This document shows positions 55,366 through 64,000 of a stretch of 64,000 bases of DNA, one piece after another; the stretch's first letter is position 1; every line of letters starts with the position of its first letter. The stretch lies in assembly GCA_009602725.1 (NCBI GenBank), contig WELB01000062.1:30767-94766 (forward strand), in the 5' to 3' direction. The notes beneath the pieces were generated by a model that saw only the letters and a list, made by a program, of their open reading frames with translations, was not told the origin of the DNA and did no database searches. The stretch comes from Spirogloea muscicola. Lineage: Eukaryota; Streptophyta; Zygnematophyceae; Spirogloeales; Spirogloeaceae. The position numbers and the translations under genes were made by a program.

Positions 55366-55705
55366 CTCGCCCATTGAGAATAGGGGCTGGAAAAGCCAGC
55401 CCAAAAAAGAATGAACAGAGTACGAGAAGGGGGCCAGGGGAAGCGCTAAGGAAAACCAAGCACACAGAGAAACAAAGCAGCTACGAAACACTCAGTAACC
55501 TCTGCTAAGCAGCCGCAGTAACCCCCATGGATGTCAATGGCCAGGGGGTAAAAGGTATCACCCGCCGGGTGGTCCTTGTACTCGTGCAACTTCTTCTGTT
55601 CGGCCACCTTCACGGCATAGCTGGTCTCAGAAGTAATGGGGCCCTTCGTCCGGAAGCTGTCGGTTAGGACGACCGTCCATTTTGAAAGGGAGCCCAGCAA
55701 CGAAA
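55366..55705 (-). mobile_element. Chimeric LINE: endonuclease of another family joined to a family 1 tail
   Basis: Minus strand 55699-55530 encodes VVLTDSFRTKGPITSETSYA, then VAEQKKLHEYKDHPAGDTFY and PLAIDIHGGY, an RLE domain clearly different from family 1 but with the same D..V.TD/E.KKL.Y spacing. It then passes directly into the family 1 ending (CGCLAEVTE in shifted frame) and 3'UTR (to about 55366). It forms a tail-to-tail pair with the copy on its left, about 40 bp apart. Confidence 0.6.
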
Positions 55706-55735
55706 GGAAGTGCTCGCCCATTGAGGATAGGAAAA
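55706..55735 (-). mobile_element. LINE family 1 tail stub, reversed
   Basis: GGAAGTGCTCGCCCATTGAGG is the outermost part of the family 1 3'UTR in reverse, cut after about 30 bp where a LINE 3 tail begins. Confidence 0.5.
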
Positions 55736-56084
55736 TGCGTGTATATTAAGAGATGGGGAGGCCATGTGTGGCCAAGTACAAAGGCAAGCACATTGGACAA
55801 ATGTACGTTTACCTGCTGCTAAGCTGACCCGCTCAGTAACCACGAGTCAGCACATAGAGGTCGCTAGCTGACGCTCGAATACCGGACGGCAATTGACTAG
55901 CTCTTGTGCCAGCAGCTAAGGCTCGACCAGCTTTCTGATGCAGAGCATACGCCTGAGCTCGTTGCAGACAGGTTGACACTCGACGTCGCAGAAATGACAG
56001 ATAGGCTGCCGGCATACCCATCTGGGCTGGGAGCATATCCTCGCGTCGTGCATATCCCAGACTCGCTATGTTCTCGAGTAGGGT
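55736..56084 (-). mobile_element. RLE-type LINE family 3, 3' end, reversed
   Basis: Minus strand reads YLSFLRRRVSTCLQRAQAYA, then LHQKAGRALAAGTRASQL and [13 protein letters not shown] with stop at about 55833, then the family 3 3'UTR (CAATGTGCTTGCCTTTGTAC, GGCC hairpin, ATATACACG). 5' truncated, same family as 40428-40612. Confidence 0.65.
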
Positions 56085-56204
56085 ATAGGGGATAGGGGGC
56101 TGGAAAAGCCAGCCCCCAAAAAGAATGAACAGAGTACGAGAAGGGGGCCAGGAGGAAATATCGTGTATTTGAAAATTGAGGGCCAGGGGAAGCGCGAGGA
56201 AATT
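56085..56204 (-). mobile_element. LINE family 1 tails, reversed, two partial copies
   Basis: A reversed 3'UTR (GGGGGCTGGAAAAGCCAGCCCCC hairpin region, AAAGAATGAACAGAGTACG) to about 56155, followed by a second short piece (GGGCCAGGGGAAGCGCGAGG). Both abut a plus-strand LINE body. Confidence 0.55.
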
Positions 56205-57110
56205 AAAGGACGAGGTATTCCGGACGAGGTATTCCGCAGTGCCGTCCACCGGCTCCTGGGCCTGCTGCCGCCATGTCTCCAGGGTGTGCGTCAATGTGAG
56301 TGTGGCGAGCGCGGGACCGAGCCTGGAGAGCTGGCTGCTCATGTTCTGCGCTGTTCACACGGCGGAGAGCGGACAGCGGCCCAGGACCGCCTCCGCGATG
56401 TAATGCATGGCATCCTGTTGGAGGCTGGTTTCTCCGTGGCAGCAGAGCACTCCGGAACTATGCCAATCCAGCACAGGGCCGACGGTCTCCACGCTAGGCG
56501 TGTAGACCTGGTGGCCACCCGACAGGCCGGGCCACGTCTTCTCCTGGACGTGGTGACTACTGATGCCTATGACCGCTCACACCCAGCTAACTGTGCCACC
56601 ACGGCTGGGTATGCGGTCGCCTGCGCTGCTCGGGCCAAAGAGCTGAAGTACGCGGATCATCCGCGGGAAGACGAGTTCTTCCCGTTGGCCATCGACACAC
56701 ATGGGGCGCTGGGCGCTCGGTGGCTCGAGCTGCTCACCCAGCTCGCCCCCCACACCATCGTCCGGCGCTTCCATGGAGAGCCGGTAGACTTCCCTGCAGC
56801 CGGGTCGCTGGCGCAAGTGTATCGAATGCGCCTGGCCGTCTCGCTGCAGAGGTCCATGGCCCGGGCGCTGCACCTTCGTGCCGGCAGAGCCCTCGCTGCT
56901 GCCTCTGGCTCTGGCCAGGGGACCCACTTCCAGGAGCCCAGCATCTCTGATCTGCGGCTGCTTAGCAGGGGGTTACTGAGTGTCTCGTAGCTGCTTTGTT
57001 TCTGTTTCTTAGCGCTTCCCCTGGCCCCCTTCTCGTACTCTGTTCATTCTTTTTCGGGCTGGTTGTTCCAGCCCCTAATCTCAATGGGCGAGCACTTTCT
57101 TCTAATAAAA
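56205..57110 (+). mobile_element. RLE-type LINE family 1, zinc finger and endonuclease domain open
   Basis: Plus-strand frame open from 56163 to 56990; the LINE part starts near DEVFRSAVHRLLGLLPPC. Order: zinc finger (CECGERGTEPGELAAHVLRC, then GERTAAQDRLRD), endonuclease (RADGLHARRVDLV, PRLLLDVVTTDAYD, ACAARAKELKYADHPRE), GALGARWLELLTQLA, SLQRSMARALHLRAGRALAA, SISDLRLLSRG. One extra G shifts the final codons to LLSVS. Then the 3'UTR with a perfect 7-bp stem GGGCTGG/CCAGCCC. A 14-bp tandem duplication GGACGAGGTATTCC lies at the left border. 5' truncated, but the best-kept endonuclease domain in the window. Confidence 0.8.
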
Positions 57111-57136
57111 GTGCTCGCCCATTGAGAATATGGGCT
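57111..57136 (-). mobile_element. LINE family 1 tail stub facing the previous copy
   Basis: AAAGTGCTCGCCCATTGAGAAT in reverse, separated by only a few bases from the plus-strand tail end CAATGGGCGAGCACTTTCTT. Together they form a near-perfect palindrome at 57085-57127. Confidence 0.6.
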
Positions 57137-57209
57137 GACGAAAGGGAGCCCAGCAACTGCCTGCAGCTCAGCTTCTCAGCTGAGCTGGGTGGGCAGTCTG
57201 AGCTCAGCT

Positions 57210-57265
57210 CACCTGTATGCATCTGGCTGGCATTTCACAGCCGATTCTTTCATATCAGCAGCCGC
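57210..57265 (+). promoter_or_regulatory. 5' flank element of the GH3 gene, inverted partner of 54087-54142
   Basis: 56 bp ending 18 bp before the GH3 ATG. It holds CCTGTATGCATCTGGCTGGC and CAGCAGCCGC, identical or nearly so to the reductase 5' flank on its own coding strand. Confidence 0.7.
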
Positions 57266-57283
57266 TTTCTTTGCTGCCCAGCC

Positions 57284-60200
57284 ATGGCGCCTGCCCTCCT
57301 CCTCCTGCTGCTGGNCCGCAAGGGCCGCCGGTGCGGTCTCGCCGCCAGGGGCTGGCTGGCGCGGCTGCGGGCGCGCGGCAGGCTTGACTCACACCTCGCG
57401 CGGGCGCCGCCGCAGACCTGGTGGCGCGCCTCAGCCTGGCCGAGAAGATCGCGCAGCTTGGGAACGCCGCCGCCGGGGTGCCGCGCCTCGGCGTGCCGCC
57501 CTACCAGGTGCCCTCGCTGCCTCCGCACTGCCTCCGCTGGCCGCACAAGGCGACAGCACGCAGCTCCAGCTCCTGCAGTTTTGCACAATGTTCACACAAC
57601 ACTGCGCCATGGCGCTCTACCTTCACCTGGGTATTCCGCCACTGCAGTGGTGGAGCGAGGCCCTGCACGGCTTGGCGGTGTCGCCTGGCGTCGCCTTTGG
57701 GGGCAGCGCGCCGTGCGCCACCAGCTTCCCGCAGGTCATTGGCCAGGCAGCCTCCTTCAACGCGTCCCTCTGGTATGCCATTGGCGAGGTCCGTCCTCCA
57801 CCCACCACTCTGCATTATCTGCCTCCTGAACCGTGATGGAGTCCTGGCAGGCAGGCTGAGACACTGGGGCGCTGACCACACCACTGCCCCACCGCCAGGC
57901 ACGGCGACCTGCCATCTGCTCTTGCAAGTCTCGTGCTGTCAGCCTTTCCGACAGCCCTATCATGTGGCGGCGTCGCGGTGCAACTTGGCTGTTACTATGT
58001 TACGCAGTCTCGGTAGCCTTTCCACTCTGCTGGTTCCCTCACTGAGGGCTGCCACTCGCTGTGCTCAGGCCATCTCAACGGAGGCCAGAGCCATGCACTC
58101 GGTGGGCAGGGCGGGCCTCACCTTCTGGTCGCCCAACATCAACATTTTCCGCGACCCCCGCTGGGGCAGGGGCCAGGAGACCCCTGGAGAAGACCCCACG
58201 CTCTCGGCTGCATTTTCCGTGGCATTCGTGCGCGGCTTGCAGGTCGCACGCAGGCAGAGCTTGGCATCCTCCCTGAGGCCCTCGTTGTACCCCGCAGCTC
58301 TTGGCTTGATGTGCAGCTCGCTTCTGCCAAGCCCCTCGCATCTGCCCCCCAGCGTCTTACCGTCCAGGCCTTCCTCCCAATCTTTGTCCCTTTGACCACA
58401 ATGCTGGTCGCTAGGAGAGACTCAAGGGAGCATCAAGATAATTACAAAGATACAGGTGGCAGCTGAAGCGCCATCGCAAGTATTTGCTAGCTTCTGAGTA
58501 CCTCTGCTAGGTTTGCTTCATAGTATTCTCATGTAGTTGCAACAGCTTGCAGGGTGAGGAGGAACACGCAGCTGGACTCTCGACATCTGACCAACCGCTG
58601 AAGGCCTCTGGCACCTGCAAGCACTTCACTGCGTATGACCTTGAGGACTGGGGTGGTACAGATCGTTACCACTTTGATGCCAAGGTCTGAAGTCTTGCAG
58701 CATCTGCTGTTCTTCGCCATGGCTTTCCAGCTGTTCCAGTTGCTTGCTGACCTGCGCCGCTTTCGGCTGATACTAAGATTGCAATATATCATTAGTGGAA
58801 TATGAACAGGCGCTTGGGCAATGCAGGTGAGTATGCAGGACCTGGAAGACACCTTCCAGCCACCATTTCGGGCCTGTGTTGAGAAAGGTCATGCCACTGG
58901 CATCATGTGTGCTTACAACAGAATTAATGGGGTGCCTGCATGCGCCAGCGTGGAGCTACTCAATGATACAGCACGAGGTGACTGGAAATTTGATGGGTAA
59001 GTTCATGAAGCCTGTCCAAGGGGTCCCCTCTGCAATCACTAGTACACATACTCCCCAAGGTCATGCTGCTATTTGGGCACCCCATCGTCTGTGCAAGCCA
59101 ACCTTTTCCTAGCTCACCTAGTGAATATCTCTGATGCTCATCTGTCGTACTGCTTTGCATTGTGTCACCTTCTTTCAGCTACATCACTTCGGACTGTGGG
59201 GCAGTTGCTGTTATTGATGACTGGATCCACTACGTCTCCTCCCCAGAAGAGGCTGTTGCTATCACCTTGAATGCTGGGATGGACATTGAGTGCGGAACAT
59301 ATGTCAGTCGCTTTGCAGAAGAGGCTGTTGGCAAAGGCATCCTAAGTGGTAGGATACGGCTCACAATGACCACACAATGAGTCCTACTTGAGGTTGCGCT
59401 GATGTCAGTCCACATCATGACTTGACTGAAAGCTGGTGATCAACGACTGCACCAGCGCATCAGGTGTACTTGGAGTTGACGTGCAATGCACTGATCATGT
59501 TCATCATGACATTTCTGTGGTGTCGCAGAAGGCACACTGGACCGAGCTCTCTTAGCTCTCTACCACGTGCAGATGCGTTTGGGGCTTTTTGACGGAGATC
59601 CTCGACAAGGTCCTTGGGGTCACATAAGACCATCAGCCATTGCCTCACTGTCACATCAGGCACTTGCGTTGCAGGCGGCTCGCCAAAGCCTTGTGCTTAT
59701 GAAGAACCAGCGTCTGGCAGCACATCATACTTCACGTCCGAGAGAGGCATTGCCGCTCGACAAGATGGACATTGGAACTTTGGCTGTCATTGGGCCACAC
59801 GCAAATGCCACTCAGGCGATGCTGGCCAACTATGCAGGTGACCAGCAAACAGAGCTGCTACATTATTTGCCAGAGTGCTTCTCTTTGGAACAAAAGTCTT
59901 CTCACCATCGTTCAGAGATTTGTGGCAGATTTGTAGCCCACATTCATAGAGTGGCGTCACTGAGTTGCACCTTGCAAAGCCATCGCAGGCATTCCTTGTA
60001 CCATTACATCGCCATGGGTAGGTCTGACACGATATGTCAACACCATATTGGAGCCTGGTTGTCTCGATGTTGAGTGCGAGTCGACAGATGGTTTTGAAAG
60101 TGCAAGATTGGCATCCCGATCAGCAGACGCCACCATTCTGCTGGTGGGCCTTGACCAAAGTCAGGAAGGAGAGGGCAGGGACAGGACCTCGCTGTTACTG

Positions 60201-61342
60201 CCAGGTCCTCTATAAAACTGGCTCCCACCAACTCAGACTGCTGCCGTCTCATCGTGCTGAGACTGCCGCCCATCCCGTTGGTAAGAGAGGGGTCCATCGG
60301 CTTGTATGACATTGTGTTCAAGCATTGTCCTGTGTGCTTCTTCATGCAGGACAGCAGGAGAAGCTGGTAAAAGAGGTCGGACGAGCATCAAGGGGCCCTG
60401 TCGTCCTTGTTATCCTATCAGGAGGTCCCATTGATATTTCATTGGCCAGAGATAGCAATGACATTGATGCCATTATCTGGGCTGGTTATCCGGGCCAATC
60501 TGGAGGGCAGGCCATTGCTGAAGCAATCTTTGGAGATTACAACCCAGGTACCTGACTTAGATGGCCGAATCAACCCTTCCAGCAACATCTGCCTTGACGA
60601 TTGGCTTTCCACAGCCTTAACGCGCCCAGGAGGGCAGCTTCATTGCTGAGTCTCCCAAGCCACTGTCTGCTTGCACTCAATTAGCTGCTGAACCCTGCCT
60701 GCAGGAGGCCGTCTGCCAGTTACTTGGTACCCACAGAGCTTTGCAGAGCAGGTCGGGATGGTGGATATGCAAATGAGAGCAAATTCCTCAAGAGCCTACC
60801 CCGGAAGGTCCTACCGCTTCTACACAGGAGAAATGGTTTTCCCGTTTGGGCACGGCCTGTCCTACAATGTCTATCAGTACGCTCTATTTGTTCCAAAGAG
60901 AGTGCAAGCCTGCTGCTGTGGTGGTGCACACTACTCCAACAGCATCTGGTCACCGGGTGCAGTGAAGTCGTGCACCTCATCCTTCGAAGTGGTCGTGTCT
61001 GTCAGAAATATAGGTGAGACTGATGGTCACGAGGCTGTCCTTTTATATGTCCAACCTCCTCCTTTTCCTTCTGGTCATTGCAAACAATTACCCTTTGCCA
61101 GTGAGGGGAAAAGGCTTGTGGCATTCCAAGTCACCGAGGTAGCAGCTAGGACGACTGCTCAGATCAATTTCTCAGTCAGTATCTGCATAGATCTTAGCAC
61201 CGTCGATTCAGATGGTAAGAGGACAGTATTGGCTGGCCCTCATAGATTTTCAACCGGAGATGCTACTGGAGAGATTGAAGTATGCAATAGCAATTGCCAT
61301 GATGGTTGTGATATTGACATCCTTCAAGCTCCAGAGAAATAG
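57284..61342 (+). CDS. GH3 beta-xylosidase / alpha-arabinofuranosidase-like glycosidase
   Basis: Secreted-type plant BXL family, releasing xylose or arabinose from wall polymers. Exons: 57284-about 57330 ([10 protein letters not shown], signal peptide, N at 57315), 57416-57507 ([17 protein letters not shown]), 57648-57788 ([10 protein letters not shown]), 58069-58242 ([24 protein letters not shown]), 58553-58684 ([12 protein letters not shown]), 58827-58996 ([15 protein letters not shown]), 59179-59348 (YITSDCGAV with the nucleophile Asp, AGMDIECG), 59529-59836 ([23 protein letters not shown]), 59989-60204 ([23 protein letters not shown]), 60350-60547 ([32 protein letters not shown]) and 60705-61342 ([25 protein letters not shown], fibronectin III-like domain, TAG). 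Junction phases fit apart from the end of exon 1, which is unclear. All family landmarks are present, so it is likely functional. Confidence 0.9.
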
Positions 61343-61419
61343 TCAAAATGCATTCATGTGAAATATATTCTTCATGCCCTACTCATGCCCTACTCATCCC
61401 TCCAACCTCAAGACATACA

Positions 61420-61424
61420 TGTAA
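61420..61424 (+). terminator. TGTAA poly(A) motif after the GH3 gene
   Basis: TGTAA 78 bp after the TAG stop, as expected for a chlorophyte 3'UTR. A second TGTAA lies at about 61734. Confidence 0.55.
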
Positions 61425-61741
61425 CTGACTCTGCTCGTTGTATCTGCTTCTCGTCTGTTTGCAAAGCAATACCTCTTGAGGTATTCACTTAGAACGCCAC
61501 ACATGTATTTGAGTTCTCGGACTTCGCTCAACAAAGGTTGGCAAGGCAGCTAGATCTGAACATACAAGTGGTGGTGCTGCGCCTTGGGGTCTGACACAAG
61601 ACAACTTTGAAAACCAGCTGAGACGGCTTTCTTTGCACGTATACACAAGTGGCTGAGGACTGCGGCAGGAGTGGAATGATGGCAGATGACAACAGGTAAT
61701 GCTACATGCTATGCAGGGTTTCAAATAAACCCATGTAAAAT

Positions 61742-64000
61742 CTACACCCTTTGGTGGCAATGCCTTTTCTTGGGAGGACCCAAGCATGACGGCCCTAACC
61801 CTAAATGTGAATCTGATTCTAATACAGTAATATGACATTCGTGCTCTGCAAGTTCGCATTCACCTTCAGCTTCATTGCTTGGTAAATCCCTGTCTCTCTT
61901 CCCATCTCTTTTGCAAGGACCATCCTCAGAGCTTCTGACAGGAGATTGGCTCCTGTTGCTGAGACTCCGCAAATACGGCATGAACCCGCCTCCACCGCCT
62001 ACTCTGGGGCTGCTTGTTGAGGGCGCTTGCACAGACCCCAGCTCTGGGCTTGACGAGCCAGGAGCAAGGTGCAACTCTGTGGGAGTTCCGGTCGCAGCAG
62101 TTTGCTGCAGAGACAGATGAAAGGAGCACAGCCTCAGAGAGCAGGAACATTGGCAACAGGAAACCCCGCAAGTCACGCATGCAAATGACTTTACTCTGCA
62201 GACAACAGAAGCACCATGCAGAAGCCCACATCTAGCTCTCAAATAAGCCTAATGGAAGCAACACACAGGCATCTTCACAATGCTTGTTAGATCCAGACTA
62301 CTACCCACCTTCAGATCCCTTGGGGTCTCTTCAGGGCTTGCAGGCATTGCAGCGGGGACACACCCAAGCGCTTGACTGTGACCGAAGATAGCCATTGACT
62401 TCCTTCCTTCTGGAGGCTCAGTATCCATGGGACCAGATGGGCACCCGCTATCCCTAGAAGCTGGCTTCAAGCCACCTCCATTCTCCAGCCATGAAGGGGC
62501 ATCTCTGTCTCGAACATCTCCCCCGCTAGAGGCTTCCACCAACTCCTGGGTGACATCCACAACTGTTTTGCAAGAGATGTCAAGCAGCTGCTGCGTGACA
62601 GTCTTCCTCGGCCCAGCAAGCCTCCTCCTGGTGCTGTAATAGTGGCAATGGTAGTGCAGGTGCACGGCTTTGATGCCGCCATGCAGCACCCTCGTAGGCG
62701 AGCGCGCCTCCTGCGCTTGTGACGAATACATGCGGTCAACCTCAGCGAGAGAGGGGGAGGACGAGCGCCCAGGCATGCTTGGAAATGTTGCGTCGTATGC
62801 ATCCCCCTTTGGCTCCGGCACCTGGTTGCTGCTGCCACCTCTGTCCTGCCTCTCTGCACCCTGCTCCTGAGGGTCGCAGCTGCCTGACTTGCTCTGCCTC
62901 CCACTCGCACCGTCGCTCTTTGCCCTCTCCCGCCTCTCTCGTCTCTGCAGCGCACATTTATCTGCTGCAGAACCTAGTTTCTCCTTGCCCTCGTCCTCTT
63001 GCTCTTGCCTTCTGGCTGGCTCCAGCCTATCCATGCTGTTCCGATCTGAGGGGCCGCTTCCACCGTGCCCGTCCGACGAGTTGCCGTCAGAGGAGCCCGA
63101 GCGCATCACCTGCCGTTCTCCACAAGCCGATGAGTTCGAGCTGGGGCCCTCCATCTGCTCGCCATCCTCGCCGCTGCCCTCCTCATCCGAGGGGCTCGAC
63201 GACCTCGGATCACTGGGGTTCTTGGGTCCCAAGGCCGGCTGCTGCTTGTCTCTCAGCAAGGACATCGGAGAAGGCAGCGTGTTGCTCCCGGCTGCGCAAC
63301 GTGGCTCATCTTCCTGTGAGCTGCCATCAGCTCCTGCCGCAGCTGACCCCTTGGCCCTGCCAGCATCCCCACAATGATCTGCTGCAGAATCCGCTCTGTT
63401 ACTCCTGTCCTTGCAGCCAGTAGCAGCTCCAAGCTCCGCAGGCTTGTCGGCTGGCTCTGCACAGGACCTATTGATCAAGTTGCCGGAGGTTGGCGGCCAT
63501 GCTTGACCTGCAATGTTCGGGACAGATTGGAGAAAGTCAATGAGAGAGCCAAAGTGCATGAAAGCAGTATAGTTACAGAAGTTGCACCCTGCTGCAACCT
63601 GAGGGAGGAACCCATCAGTCTGACAGCATGCAGAGGCAGAGAGCATGCAATGGAGTATGACAGGACATCAAGTCCTGTGCTTCAAAGCCATCAGCACTCC
63701 GGTCTACTTACCAGCCCCGGCTGCTGTAGAAGGGGCTCGCCGTGTTTTCAGCTCCCTCAGCCTCGACGCACGCTCTGCCCTACGGATAGCGCTAGGCTTG
63801 GCCAGCCGCAGCACCGCATGGTTGTCCTCGTCCGGAGCCAGTGGAGCTGCCACTATCTGACCTGCCTCGCCCTTGGCCCCAAGGGCAGAGAGGGGTCGAT
63901 GGCTGTCTACTGTTTCCCTCGCCTTGCTGGCCTCCACCTCTGCACTCTTGGTCTCCTTGACCCCTCCCAGGTTGGCACCCTCCCCATCTGGATATGCTGC
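61742..64000 (-). CDS. Unidentified low-complexity protein with a His/Tyr-rich motif (5' partial)
   Basis: Three exons join in frame with GT-AG introns: beyond 64000-63712, 63507-62309 and 62104-61742 (TAG). If the 62308-62105 intron is retained, the frame instead ends at 62249. The protein is hydrophilic and rich in Ser, Gly, Asp and Arg (runs such as SSDGNSSDGHGGSG and RRERRERAKSDGASG), which suggests a nuclear or regulatory protein with disordered regions. Two ordered islands stand out: an N-terminal basic LRLAKPSAIRRAERASRLRE and a central GGIKAVHLHYHCHYYSTRRR followed by RKTVTQQLLDISCKTVVDVT and QELVEASSG. The C-terminus has GGGGGFMPYLRSLSNRSQSP. I recognise no family. The start is outside the window. 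Confidence 0.55.

Noticed and set aside
56085-57110. Twin-priming inversion as the explanation of the reversed LINE tail next to a forward body
   Set aside because: The reversed part is the 3' tail itself, not an inner 5' segment as twin priming would give. Two insertions of opposite strand fit better.
62719-63423. 234-codon plus-strand frame opposite the right-edge gene
   Set aside because: Low-complexity Ser/Pro/Cys shadow of the minus-strand exon, which has consistent splice sites and continues beyond the window.

Overview
The window looks like nuclear DNA of a green alga, probably a trebouxiophyte (Chlorella/Coccomyxa/Trebouxia relatives). The pointers are GC-rich genes cut by many short GT-AG introns, TGTAA poly(A) motifs after stop codons, a plastid-type YbaB/EbfC protein, a plant-like polyol-phosphate reductase and beta-xylosidase, chromodomain Ty3/gypsy elements primed by initiator Met tRNA, and a nuclear copy of mitochondrial atp9. 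The organism call is inference; the gene-level signals are seen in the sequence.

Layout. Positions 1-1525 hold the 3' part of a six-exon YbaB/EbfC gene (+). Positions 1893-49837, about 48 kb or three quarters of the window, are a continuous block of nested retroelements: at least nine pieces of chromodomain-type Ty3/gypsy elements in both orientations, many solo LTRs from about ten LTR families (several with clean 5-bp target duplications), one young non-autonomous LTR element with both LTRs (5471-8280), and several families of LINEs with a C-terminal restriction-like endonuclease (RLE). The deepest nest is on the right: a gypsy element (34856-49837) contains a second gypsy (37313-45511, TSD TCAGT), which contains a LINE fragment (18-bp TSD) and two solo LTRs. 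A complete atp9 reading frame of mitochondrial type lies inside the gag region of the leftmost gypsy (8609-8833, minus).

From about 49838 to 52390 the sequence is lower in GC and holds only a LINE tail and a decayed integrase-plus-PHD-finger fragment. Two host genes then diverge from a shared upstream region: an aldose-6-phosphate reductase-like aldo-keto reductase (52392-54021, minus) and a GH3 beta-xylosidase (57284-61342, plus). Their 5' flanks share an inverted, roughly 90% identical 56-bp segment ending just before each start codon, and the roughly 3 kb between them is filled with LINE 3' ends in alternating orientation. The right edge holds an unidentified, low-complexity, histidine-motif protein gene (61742 to beyond 64000, minus).

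Best candidates for something new: the atp9 copy inside gag; the inverted promoter/5'UTR pair shared by two carbohydrate genes with a LINE array between them; the habit of the RLE LINEs of stacking at each other's 3' ends, together with a hairpin conserved in their 3' tails; and a young LTR element with no recognisable gag or pol. LTR-type elements are described only as fossils. Many boundaries in the repeat block are approximate, since they come from reading and not from alignment.
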